Shown in pieces: positions 56,831-64,000 of a stretch of 64,000 nucleotides of DNA. The DNA is from Sediminibacillus halophilus (GTDB lineage: Bacteria; Bacillota; Bacilli; Bacillales; Amphibacillaceae). The notes beneath the pieces are model-generated. The model saw only the letters and a list, made by a program, of their open reading frames with translations, made no database searches and had not been told where the DNA came from. Numbering within the stretch: position 1 is the stretch's first letter; each line of letters begins with the position of its first letter. The translations under genes and the position numbers were made by a program. The stretch covers positions 62,001-126,000 of the forward strand of contig NZ_FNHF01000006.1 in NCBI RefSeq assembly GCF_900103695.1. Reading direction: 5' to 3'.

Positions 56831-57826
56831 ATGAAAGCATTTACGTACACACTCATTTTTGTTTTTCTGTTACTGATTGCCAGCTTTATTGCAATCTCAT
56901 TTTACAGCGGAAGCCCGAATGAACGAGAAGAAGAGAAATCGACAAAAGTCATATACCAGGACTCCTCTCTCCATGTGGAGGAGGAAATCCTTCTTCCGGA
57001 CCTTCAACTTAAAGCGGAAGCTGCCATATTGGTAAATGCAGATACCCATCAAATATTATATGAAAAACAGATTAATCAATCGCTTCCGGTAGCAAGCATG
57101 TCAAAAATGATGACCGAATACCTCGTCTTGGAAGCAATCGACCAAGGAACACTAACCTGGGATCAACAAATTCCTATTAGTGATTATGCTTACACAATTT
57201 CTAATACACCCGGTTACTCTTCGATACTGTTAAGAAAAGACCTTACCTATTCTGTAGAAGAACTATTCCATGCCACAGCCATTCATTCCGCAAATGGAGC
57301 TGCTATTGCACTTGCTGAGGCTGTAGCCGGCAACGAACGGGATTTTGTCAACAGAATGAACGAAACCGCTAAAACCCTCGGAATGAATGACACCATTTTC
57401 GTCAATAGTACGGGATTGAACAATCAAGATTTAGGTACCTACCGCTACGAAAATTTAGAGCATACAGATAATGCAATGTCGGTAAAAGATGTAGCGACGT
57501 TAGGGTTGGCGCTACTGGACAGGCACCCGGAAATCCTGGAAACAACTTCGCTAGCCGTTGACACTGTTTCCCACGGCGACCAGGACACTACTACTTATTA
57601 TAACACCAATGCCATGCTTCCTGAAATGAATGCAGAAAAAATCAGCTATCCAGGTGTCGATGGCTTGAAAACAGGTTATACAGATGCTGCGGGGTACTGT
57701 TTTACCGGAACAATAAAACGCGGGAAGGTCCGATACCTATCCGTTATCATGGGTACAGAAAACGAAAACGCCCGCTTTTTGGAAACAAAAAAACTTTATG
57801 AAGCCCTCCCAAACAAGGAACAGTAA
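56831..57826 (+). CDS. D-alanyl-D-alanine carboxypeptidase (penicillin-binding protein 5 family)
   Basis: 331 residues, class C low-mass PBP. An N-terminal helix (about 5-25) works as signal anchor. Active-site motifs: SMSK (Ser89, Lys92), SAN (153-155) and KTG (280-282). The protein stops soon after, without the PBP5 C-terminal domain or amphipathic anchor, so it is shorter than DacA. It trims the terminal D-Ala of peptidoglycan stem peptides. RBS GGAGG. Not clearly linked to neighbours. DacF-like sporulation role is possible but unproven. Confidence 0.9.
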   Translation: MKAFTYTLIFVFLLLIASFIAISFYSGSPNEREEEKSTKVIYQDSSLHVEEEILLPDLQLKAEAAILVNADTHQILYEKQINQSLPVASMSKMMTEYLVLEAIDQGTLTWDQQIPISDYAYTISNTPGYSSILLRKDLTYSVEELFHATAIHSANGAAIALAEAVAGNERDFVNRMNETAKTLGMNDTIFVNSTGLNNQDLGTYRYENLEHTDNAMSVKDVATLGLALLDRHPEILETTSLAVDTVSHGDQDTTTYYNTNAMLPEMNAEKISYPGVDGLKTGYTDAAGYCFTGTIKRGKVRYLSVIMGTENENARFLETKKLYEALPNKEQ

Positions 57827-57959
57827 ATCAAGCAGGCCAGTCATTTTTCTTTGATGAACGTTCTTACTTCTTCTATACTTTTATACGTATGTTCAAACAG
57901 TCAAAAAGAAAACATTCGTATGAAAAAGGCCATAAAATAGAAGGAGATCGATTTGCCAT

Positions 57960-59156
57960 ATGAATACAAAATCCCTACATACGACAAAACCAACAGGCCG
58001 CTTCCTGCTAATCGCGGGGATTATTCTGATAGCCTTTAACTTAAGGCCGGCCATCACTTCTGTCGGACCGTTGCTCGGAACAATCCGTGATGATATCGGA
58101 CTCGCCAACTGGGAAGCTGGGATGATTACCAGCCTGCCGCTTCTTGCGTTTGCGATAATGTCCCCAATCGCTCCTCGGCTCAGCAACCGTATCGGCAGCG
58201 GACGCGCTTTACAATTTGGACTCCTTTTATTGATTATCGGGATTATTAGCCGTTCGATTGCTTATACACCAACCCTTTATATCGGGACCACTCTGGTAGG
58301 ATTGGGAATAGCAGTTTGTAACGTCCTGTTGCCCGGGCTGATTAAAGAAAAATTCCCCGAAAAGGTGGGACTTATGACTAGTGTCTATTCCACCTGTATG
58401 GCTTCCTTTGCGGCACTTGCTTCCGGTTTGAGCATTCCGTTGGCTGCCAACCTGCAGCTGGGGTGGCAGCTCTCACTTGTCAGCTGGGTGATCCTTGCCT
58501 TCATCGGCATTGGTGTTTGGTCGGTTTATTTACACAAGCAAAAAAACGAGCGGCCGAAACAACAATTTTTCGAACCAACGGCGGCACGTCTGACAAAATC
58601 ACCACTCGCATGGCAGGTAACCCTGTTTATGGGCATGCAATCGTTTCTTTTTTATGTGACCATTTCCTGGCTACCTGAAATCCTCCATGACTATGGATTG
58701 ACGATCGGAACTGCCGGCTGGCTGCTATCCTATATGCAGTTTATCAGTCTTCCGGCTACATTCATTGCTCCGATTTTAGCAGATAAGTTTAAAAACCAGC
58801 AGGGAATCATTTTACTAATTGGGTTGTTTGCAGTCACCGGGTATGGCGGTTTATTGGCCGGCGGATCTTTTTGGCTGTTGATTGTTTGGATCACATCTAT
58901 CGGTTTCGCTCTCGGTGCCAGCATTAGTCTTGCACTCGCCTTATTAAGCATGCGTGCTGCAGATGCAAAACAAGCTGCCGAACTTTCAGGAATGGCCCAA
59001 TCCTTTGGTTATTTGCTGGCTGCTGCTGGTCCCTTTTTTATCGGACTGCTCGTCGATGCCACAGGGAAATGGAGCCTTCCGATTGGCGCTATCCTTGCTG
59101 TTTCATTGCTTATGGTCATGGCAGGAATGGGTGCAACGCGCAATAAACTGGTCTAA
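57960..59156 (+). CDS. MFS transporter, CynX/NimT family
   Basis: 398 residues, 12 helices. The N-terminal FNLRPAITSVGPLLGTIRDD is the signature of the CynX/NimT (YycB) group, whose members move cyanate, nitroimidazole-like or amino-acid-like small compounds. The substrate cannot be named. Start ATG has AGAAGGAGAT upstream. Independent gene with its own terminator. Confidence 0.9.
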   Translation: MNTKSLHTTKPTGRFLLIAGIILIAFNLRPAITSVGPLLGTIRDDIGLANWEAGMITSLPLLAFAIMSPIAPRLSNRIGSGRALQFGLLLLIIGIISRSIAYTPTLYIGTTLVGLGIAVCNVLLPGLIKEKFPEKVGLMTSVYSTCMASFAALASGLSIPLAANLQLGWQLSLVSWVILAFIGIGVWSVYLHKQKNERPKQQFFEPTAARLTKSPLAWQVTLFMGMQSFLFYVTISWLPEILHDYGLTIGTAGWLLSYMQFISLPATFIAPILADKFKNQQGIILLIGLFAVTGYGGLLAGGSFWLLIVWITSIGFALGASISLALALLSMRAADAKQAAELSGMAQSFGYLLAAAGPFFIGLLVDATGKWSLPIGAILAVSLLMVMAGMGATRNKLV

Positions 59157-59203
59157 GCTAACCAGTACGTAGCTTGATGGAAATGTTTACATGATGATTA
59201 TAT

Positions 59204-59256
59204 AAAAAAGCGGCAGTATCCTGGCACTTGCGTCCGACAATACTGTCGCTTTTTTC
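59204..59256. terminator. Bidirectional terminator
   Basis: GCGGCAGTAT (59210-59219) / ATACTGTCGC (59240-59249), A-run before, T-run after. It separates the MFS gene from the convergent gene at 59258. Confidence 0.88.
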
Positions 59257-59257
59257 T

Positions 59258-59683
59258 TCACTTATTCAATTCCTTATACATAACAACCTTCATCGCATCC
59301 AATTCTTCGGGGGACAGCTTTCCCTCGATTTTTTCAAGCAAAACCATTTGTTCTTCCTGTGTCATCCCATTGTTTACCGTCTCACTTATCTCCTGTATTT
59401 CACCGACGCTGAACTTCTTGATCAGATTTTTCACTGCCCCTTCCTTGGTCGTGAACGGTAATTGACTTTGGTCAATTTGTGGAGCATCTGCCAGGAACTC
59501 CTGTAACTCAGGGTTATTGTCGATCGATTGTTTTATCGTCTCCTCATCTGTACTGGAATAAATCTCCTGTTCGACCTGGTCGACCACCTTATCTGCGATC
59601 ACCCCGGCGGCGATATGGTAAATGCCATATCCGACTCCCGCTAATATAACACCAACGATAATCACATTCCGTAAAAATTTCAT
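59258..59683 (-). CDS. Hypothetical membrane-anchored protein
   Basis: 141 residues: an N-terminal helix (about 5-28, Gly-rich), then an acidic soluble region with LPFTTKEGAVKNLIKKFSVG and a helical end EGKLSPEELDAMKVV. Likely anchored with its bulk outside. No family recognised. RBS AAAGGAGG. Single gene. Confidence 0.65.
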   Translation of the reverse strand: MKFLRNVIIVGVILAGVGYGIYHIAAGVIADKVVDQVEQEIYSSTDEETIKQSIDNNPELQEFLADAPQIDQSQLPFTTKEGAVKNLIKKFSVGEIQEISETVNNGMTQEEQMVLLEKIEGKLSPEELDAMKVVMYKELNK

Positions 59684-59858
59684 TCCCTTCCTCCTTTCTT
59701 TTCCAAATATATATCATCCTTATCAACACTTAATGACAGTGATCGTTCCTATTGGCTTCTATACGGTACATTATAACAAAACCCTTTGCTACCGGCATCA
59801 TGCCATTTATCCTCCACCAATAACCATTGCCATTTTTTATTTTTAGGAGATTTGTTAG

Positions 59859-60038
59859 ATGTTAAAAACGCAGAAACAGAAGCTGACAAAATTAATGAGC
59901 CAGCTTCCGGAAACGCTTAAGGATGTCTCCGGCTTTGACCTCAAAGGAATGCTCGACAACGTGGCTTCCAGCAGTGAAACCAAAATAAAGGAAAATCTTA
60001 CTCCTTCCCAGAAACCATCTCCAACAAACGAAAGCTGA
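59859..60038 (+). CDS. Small protein of 59 residues, unknown
   Basis: ATG with AGGAGA 9 nt upstream and an intrinsic terminator 6 nt after the stop, so a real single small gene is likely. The protein starts MLKTQKQKLTKLMSQLPETL, is amphipathic for about 40 residues and ends in a Ser/Pro/Asn tail. No family recognised. Confidence 0.6.
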   Translation: MLKTQKQKLTKLMSQLPETLKDVSGFDLKGMLDNVASSSETKIKENLTPSQKPSPTNES

Positions 60039-60043
60039 GAAAA

Positions 60044-60076
60044 AAGACCCGGGCGTGTTGACGCCTGGGTCTTCTT
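60044..60076. terminator. Terminator after the 59-residue gene
   Basis: AAGACCCGGGCGT (60044-60056) / ACGCCTGGGTCTT (60061-60073) with one mismatch pair and a GTTG loop. A-run upstream lets it also serve proC on the minus strand. Confidence 0.82.
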
Positions 60077-60099
60077 GTTCCTTCTAATTATTTAATTAA

Positions 60100-60900
60100 T
60101 TAATGATCCTGCCTGCTTTTTTCCCGACAAGCTATAATTGCTTGCTGCATGAGCTGATCGATATGATGGTCGTCCAATAGATTTAAACCTGCAGCAGTTG
60201 ATCCTCCGGGAGTCGCAACCTGATTTGCCAATTCAGCCGGGTCTTCACCAGTCTTTAGCATTTCGGCAGAACCTGCAATCATCTGGGCAACCAGCTTACG
60301 TGCCTGCTGTTCAGAAATACCGACAGCCGCAGCCTGGTTTTTCAAGGACTCGGCGATACGGTAAATGAAGGCTGGCGCACTTCCGGTGATCGCAGTCAAT
60401 TCATAAAGCTGCTCCTCCGTAACCTTTTCAAATGCCCCAATGCCTTGCAAAATTTCTTCCAAAAGCTGCTTATGATACTGGTCGACATGTTTCCCTGTAG
60501 CATACAGCGTGCTTGATTCACCCAGCTTTGCTGCTGTATTCGGCATGATCCAGGCAGCAGGTGTTCCCACTGGGAGCACCTCTTCCAAGTAAGATGGAGA
60601 AATACCCGCAGCTACTGTTATTACCAGCTGCTTGTCGATCAAATCTGCCAAGTCTTCTAATAACAGGGGATGGTTCTCGGGCGGCATGGCCAGCAGAATA
60701 ATATCAGTATGACTTACTTCTTGCCGCCAATCGGCAGAAACGGAAACTCCGTAGGCGCCTTCCACATATTCAAGCCGTCCTTGATTGCCATTATTGGAAA
60801 CAGTAATGGCAAACCGTTGGTTCTCTGCTAAGCCGCCGATGATAGCCTGCGCCATTCTGCCGGCCCCAATAAATAAAATCCTGGTTGTCTCTTGTGTCAT
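60100..60900 (-). CDS. proC: Pyrroline-5-carboxylate reductase
   Basis: 266 residues. NADPH fold ILFIGAGRMAQAIIGGL, then MPNTAAKLGESSTLY and the C-terminal signature ANQVATPGGSTAAGLNLL. Last step of proline synthesis. Third gene behind a GDSL and a GNAT gene, 1 nt from the latter. Bacilli carry several ProC paralogues (ProI, ProG, ProH, ComER); which this is cannot be told. Confidence 0.92.
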   Translation of the reverse strand: MTQETTRILFIGAGRMAQAIIGGLAENQRFAITVSNNGNQGRLEYVEGAYGVSVSADWRQEVSHTDIILLAMPPENHPLLLEDLADLIDKQLVITVAAGISPSYLEEVLPVGTPAAWIMPNTAAKLGESSTLYATGKHVDQYHKQLLEEILQGIGAFEKVTEEQLYELTAITGSAPAFIYRIAESLKNQAAAVGISEQQARKLVAQMIAGSAEMLKTGEDPAELANQVATPGGSTAAGLNLLDDHHIDQLMQQAIIACREKSRQDH

Positions 60901-60901
60901 T

Positions 60902-61393
60902 TCATTCTCCTTCCAGACTGCTGACCGGAAAAACCATCGTTCTCGTTTTTGGAATCAGTTCCAGTCTTTCTTCGTAATAATCGATCATCTCCAGATCATC
61001 TTCCCAAAACTCCAGCTCAATCTCTGTAGCCTTGATGCTGGAAGCAAACTTCTTGATTTTTTCAAACAAATATTGGTCGATCCCTTTGTATTTCTGGTCT
61101 TGTTTAATGTATAACTCTTCAACCTTAATAACCCGGCGTTCCTTATATAAAGCTGTTTCCTCTTGCTTTTCGCCCTTAAAAATAGTAAAGGCCTGTATGG
61201 CTCCGGCTCTTTCTACAACATATAACCGTTTCCGTTCATCAGCAATTAATTTCGAAAAGTCTTGTTCGTTAATTGGCTCTTGGTTTGGTTTAAAGTACTC
61301 CGGCCTCGCAACAGCCCTTTGCTGTTGAAGCTCTTTGTATATCTCGAGAAGCTCTTCAAAATCCTCCGGACTGCCTTGTCTTATTTTGAACAT
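60902..61393 (-). CDS. GNAT family N-acetyltransferase
   Basis: 163 residues from ATG at 61393 with AGGAGG upstream. GNAT layout: N-terminal KIRQGSPEDFEELLEIYKEL, central strand VEELYIKQDQKYKGIDQYLF that corresponds to motif A (the Q/R-x-x-G-x-G/A loop is relaxed here), and a C-terminal YEERLELIPKTR. The acceptor is unknown. Middle gene of GDSL-GNAT-proC. Confidence 0.82.
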   Translation of the reverse strand: MFKIRQGSPEDFEELLEIYKELQQQRAVARPEYFKPNQEPINEQDFSKLIADERKRLYVVERAGAIQAFTIFKGEKQEETALYKERRVIKVEELYIKQDQKYKGIDQYLFEKIKKFASSIKATEIELEFWEDDLEMIDYYEERLELIPKTRTMVFPVSSLEGE

Positions 61394-61407
61394 CTGTATT
61401 CCTCCTG

Positions 61408-62025
61408 TTAGTGCTCCACAACCGCTTGAAGCCATGTTTTCGCCATCAGCATATTGCCCAGGGATGTCATATGAACCCCATCTGTAGTCAGCCTTTCTTT
61501 ATGATTACCGATTAAAAATGCTGTAAACTTCTGATGGGTTGGAACAAGGAACCCGTCATACTGGACCGCTAGTTGACGGGTAATTTCCACATACGGCTTT
61601 AGCTTCTGGTTTCCGAGAGAACCGGGATGCTCTTCTATGATGGTCGGCTCCATTAAAATCGGTATAACTGCGGAAGACTTTAACAAATCAAGCAGTTGCC
61701 GATAGATTTCATGGAATCTATCCGGATAAACCTGCTCCATTTCCGGTTGATCTAATTGCCGCCATACATCGTTTATCCCGATGGAAATAGAGACAAAATC
61801 CGGTTCTTGTTCGATGACATCCCGCTTCCACCTTGCAGCCAAATCAGTGATCCGGTTTCCGTTCGTTCCCATATTAATAATTTCAGGGGAAGAATCGTGA
61901 AACTCCGTCAACAAATAATCACGGAGAAGTCTTACATACCCATATCCTATTCCTTGCCTGTCCTCTCTCCTCCCTGTGTCTGTGGTACTATCTCCAATAA
62001 ATACGATTTTGCTTTTCTCCAACAC
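61408..62025 (-). CDS. SGNH/GDSL hydrolase
   Basis: 205 residues from GTG at 62025, chosen because GAAGGGAAG ends 8 nt upstream; a GTG at 62034 is possible. Block I FIGDSTTDTGRR holds Ser13, block III is MGTNGNRITDL and the Asp/His pair is in TDGVHMTSLG. A short-chain esterase or deacetylase of carbohydrates is likely. No signal peptide. First gene of a unit with the GNAT and proC genes. Confidence 0.87.
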   Translation of the reverse strand: MLEKSKIVFIGDSTTDTGRREDRQGIGYGYVRLLRDYLLTEFHDSSPEIINMGTNGNRITDLAARWKRDVIEQEPDFVSISIGINDVWRQLDQPEMEQVYPDRFHEIYRQLLDLLKSSAVIPILMEPTIIEEHPGSLGNQKLKPYVEITRQLAVQYDGFLVPTHQKFTAFLIGNHKERLTTDGVHMTSLGNMLMAKTWLQAVVEH

Positions 62026-62289
62026 CGGCACCACTTCCCTTCTACAGGCTGTACTGTACTTAAGTTAACTACATACCAAAGGTGACAGTCAAACATCCAA
62101 TAAAAGAAAGTGTTCTTTATATGAACGATGTGATTGGAGCCATTTAATAAGTGTTATACAAAAAAATAACTTAAAATGAATGCCAATGGCTCTCCTCTAT
62201 CCTGGATGATAAGCGAGCTAATCGATGCCGGAAAAATACCCTTGGCTATTAACAGCTTCGTGTTTAACAACTGTTTATCAGAAAACCGA

Positions 62290-62317
62290 ACCAGTATATG
62301 GGTGAACGCATACACTA
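62290..62317 (+). promoter_or_regulatory. SigmaK-type promoter of the CotF-like gene
   Basis: AC (62290-62291) at -35, a spacer of 16 nt after ACC, and -10 CATACACTA (62309-62317) match the SigmaK pattern AC-N-CATANNNTA. It lies about 40 nt upstream of a spore-coat gene. The rest of 62040-62289 has no recognised gene. Confidence 0.6.
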
Positions 62318-62354
62318 AAAAGACATATTTAAACAGACAGGGGAGTTGTGAACA

Positions 62355-62828
62355 TTGGATAATACGTTAGCCTGGCATGAATCACTTGAATTGCACGAAA
62401 TTACTGCCTTTAATTCTATTGGACTGATGAAATTGAAGACTACTCTGCCCAAAATCAAAAACCCGGAATTAAAAGGATTGTATCAGCAAGCGATCAAGCT
62501 AATGGAAGCCAGTATAAAGGAACTACTTGCATTTTATCCCCATACACCAAGGGAGGAAGACGAAGAAAGAAAACAAGTGGACGAAACGCTGTTTCAAGGA
62601 GACTTACTAGTTTTGACTAAAACTGCTGTGCGCAACTATGGTATCGCCATTACCGAAACGGCGACGCCAGCTTTAAAAAAGGTGCTGGTCAATCAACTGA
62701 ATAAGATGATTCAAATGCATGATGATGTTTTCCAATTCATGTATAAACAAGGAAATTATCCAGCTTATGATTTAAAGAAATTGTTTAAGCATGACATGCA
62801 GCTAGCGAAAAAAGCACTAAGCCTCTAA
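62355..62828 (+). CDS. CotF-family spore coat protein
   Basis: 157 residues from TTG at 62355 with GGGGAG 9 nt upstream. All-helical; matches the Coat_F fold with WHESLELHEITAFNSIGLMK, LYQQAIKLMEASIKELLAFY and a C-terminal QMHDDVFQFMYKQGNYPAYD. CotF members lie in the inner spore coat. A SigmaK-like promoter upstream fits late mother-cell expression. Confidence 0.85.
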   Translation: MDNTLAWHESLELHEITAFNSIGLMKLKTTLPKIKNPELKGLYQQAIKLMEASIKELLAFYPHTPREEDEERKQVDETLFQGDLLVLTKTAVRNYGIAITETATPALKKVLVNQLNKMIQMHDDVFQFMYKQGNYPAYDLKKLFKHDMQLAKKALSL

Positions 62829-62843
62829 CGTCTTCCAAACGAA

Positions 62844-62886
62844 AAACAGGAAGCCCATGCTCAACAGCTTGGACTTCCTGTTTTTT
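62844..62886. terminator. Bidirectional terminator between cotF-like and ohr genes
   Basis: AAAACAGGAAG / CTTCCTGTTTT with an inner loop, followed by T-runs in both directions. Confidence 0.85.
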
Positions 62887-62899
62887 CTATTAATTGATT

Positions 62900-63319
62900 T
62901 TAAACAGCTTTTGTATTCAATTTTACTTCAATGTTTCCCCGGGTTGCCTTCGAATATGGGCATACTTGGTGAGCTTGCTCAACCAGTTTTTCAGCTTCTT
63001 CCTGAGATAATCCTTTAATCTCAGCATTGAGGGTCACCCCGATTTTAAAGCCGTTATCTTCTGAATCCTTTAGAAAATCAACATCTGCAGTAATGGTGGA
63101 ATCGATATCTTTCTTTTGCTTGCTTGCTACTAAATTCAGCGCCCCATCGAAGCATGCAGAGTAACCGGCAGCAAATAACTGCTCGGGATTTGATCCTTTT
63201 GAATTGGGATCGTCGGCTGGATTGACTAGATCCAAATCAATGATTCCATCATCGGATTTTACATGACCGTTTCTTCCGCCTTTTGCCGTTGCATGGGAAG
63301 TGAATAATACATCACTCAT
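62900..63319 (-). CDS. ohr: Organic hydroperoxide resistance protein, Ohr/OsmC family
   Basis: 139 residues, normal Ohr length. The reactive Cys56 in YSACFDGAL and the resolving Cys120 in HQVCPYSKATRGN are in place, together with SKGSNPEQLFAAG. It reduces organic peroxides with lipoylated proteins as donors. RBS CGAGGAGG. A possible SigmaB promoter (GTTTAA, 14 nt, AGGAAA, minus strand 63386-63361) lies upstream; no OhrR gene is adjacent. Confidence 0.94.
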   Translation of the reverse strand: MSDVLFTSHATAKGGRNGHVKSDDGIIDLDLVNPADDPNSKGSNPEQLFAAGYSACFDGALNLVASKQKKDIDSTITADVDFLKDSEDNGFKIGVTLNAEIKGLSQEEAEKLVEQAHQVCPYSKATRGNIEVKLNTKAV

Positions 63320-63465
63320 TAGTAAATCATCCTCCTCGTATTTTTATGTTCCTTTTTAATTTTCCTTTTTTTCGATAGTTTTAAACAACCTCTCCATTTT
63401 TCCCCTTCGTATAAATTCATCGATGCAGTAAAACCTATTAGAGAGATTCCAAAGAGGTGATACAG

Positions 63466-63726
63466 TTGAAACAACCAGAAGATAATGTAGAAACCATCTC
63501 CATAGAGGATGAAGCGGGTAACCAGAAGGATTATGAGGTCGATGCAGTCATTGAAATGGATAACAAAGAATACGTGCTGTATTCTTCTGGAACAGAACTT
63601 AAAATGAAACGGATTCTACATGAAGACGATGATGAATTTTTGCTCGACGTCTCCGAAGATGAAATGGCTAAATTAATCGACGCTTATGATGAAGCAATTG
63701 CTGAGGAAACGAAGGAAGTCCATTGA
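63466..63726 (+). CDS. DUF1292 family protein
   Basis: 86 residues from TTG at 63466, with AAAGAGGTGA just upstream; a GTG at 63457 lies within that site. Acidic, beta-rich: VETISIEDEAGNQKDYEV, DNKEYVLYSS and the C-terminal LLDVSEDEMAKLIDAYDEAI are typical of DUF1292 (YrzB-like). Function unknown. Overlaps or closely precedes the next gene. Confidence 0.75.
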   Translation: MKQPEDNVETISIEDEAGNQKDYEVDAVIEMDNKEYVLYSSGTELKMKRILHEDDDEFLLDVSEDEMAKLIDAYDEAIAEETKEVH

Positions 63727-63743
63727 CAGCAGAGGTGATGAGC

Positions 63744-63995
63744 TTGAAGAAAGAAGATATCCCGTTGGAGGCTGCAATGACAGCGATCAAACGGGCTCAG
63801 CAATGGACAGAGCTTGCCCAGACTGATCCTGCCAAGTTTACGGAGTCGCAAAACCACCTGACATATGCTCAAGAACAATTGGCCTTGGCCCACCAGAGTT
63901 TAAACTGGTTAAACGAAGAAGAGAAAAAGCAGCTTCAACGAGCAGATGATTTATTACGTCTCCTCAAGCAGACACAGCAATCGATCATTCGCTGA
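63744..63995 (+). CDS. Small helical hypothetical protein
   Basis: 83 residues from TTG at 63744, where GAGGTGATGAGC precedes the start in the same way as in the gene before it; a TTG at 63723 or ATG at 63738 are alternatives. The sequence is Gln/Leu/Ala-rich and probably a helical hairpin (AAMTAIKRAQQWTELAQT and YAQEQLALAHQSLNWLN). No family recognised. It ends 5 nt before the window edge. Confidence 0.6.
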   Translation: MKKEDIPLEAAMTAIKRAQQWTELAQTDPAKFTESQNHLTYAQEQLALAHQSLNWLNEEEKKQLQRADDLLRLLKQTQQSIIR

Positions 63996-64000
63996 AAGGT

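Noticed and set aside
62176-62370. 64-codon plus-strand frame upstream of the cotF-like gene
   Set aside because: It overlaps the SigmaK promoter and the ribosome site of the real gene and has no ribosome site itself.

Overview
The window comes from a Gram-positive, endospore-forming Bacillaceae bacterium. The evidence is spore photoproduct lyase with SplA, a CotF-family coat protein with a SigmaK-like promoter, strong AGGAGG-type ribosome binding sites, frequent GTG and TTG starts, and Bacillus-style RNA control (T-box, S-box, FMN and two TPP riboswitches, all followed by intrinsic terminators). The protein set looks like the Halobacillus/Virgibacillus/Oceanobacillus side of the family, but the species cannot be fixed from the sequence. 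It reads as ordinary chromosome: no rRNA, tRNA, insertion sequence, prophage or CRISPR array was seen.

Layout. 1-7.9 kb: the end of a hydroxyacid dehydrogenase gene, a methyltransferase pair, a cold-shock protein, TrhO, glutathione peroxidase, an archaeal-type prolyl-tRNA synthetase under a T-box, and a TetR/SMR efflux pair. 8-11.8 kb: the riboflavin operon ribD-ribE-ribBA-ribH under an FMN riboswitch. 12-19.2 kb: a regulator/MFS pair, murB, an ABC-2 exporter operon with its own TetR regulator and operator, and an orphan RsbR-like STAS protein. 19.5-27.6 kb: the late arginine pathway in two units, argGH and carAB-argF, each behind paired ARG boxes. 28-34.3 kb: a DUF4349 lipoprotein, a TPP-riboswitch operon (thiY, DUF77 protein, thiX, thiZ, TatD hydrolase) and a rhodanese/metallo-beta-lactamase fusion.

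34.5-41.8 kb: an arabino-oligosaccharide operon (GH51 arabinofuranosidase, AraN/P/Q-like ABC importer, YesL-like protein, GH43 enzyme) behind two AraR-type operators and cre-like sites. 41.9-45.3 kb: methionine salvage, with mtnE divergent from an S-box unit encoding an iron-ADH-family protein and MtnU. 45.4-50.9 kb: an ABC exporter, a PdxK/ThiD paralogue and small membrane proteins. 51-54.3 kb: tenA-thiD-thiM-thiE under a second TPP riboswitch. 54.4-64 kb: splAB, signal peptidase I, a D,D-carboxypeptidase, an MFS transporter, proC with GNAT and GDSL genes, a CotF-like protein, Ohr and two small genes.

The genes combine into recognisable modules. The two TPP units supply the pyrimidine half of thiamine by uptake (ThiXYZ) and by salvage (TenA, ThiD), and join it to thiazole (ThiM, ThiE). 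CarAB makes carbamoyl phosphate for ArgF, and ArgG/ArgH finish arginine. GH51 and GH43 enzymes would trim imported arabino-oligosaccharides. I found no wholly new system. The best leads are the TatD-type hydrolase and DUF77 protein embedded in the ThiXYZ operon, the dehydrogenase inserted in the S-box unit, the orphan RsbR with altered phosphosite positions, and several intergenic inverted repeats.
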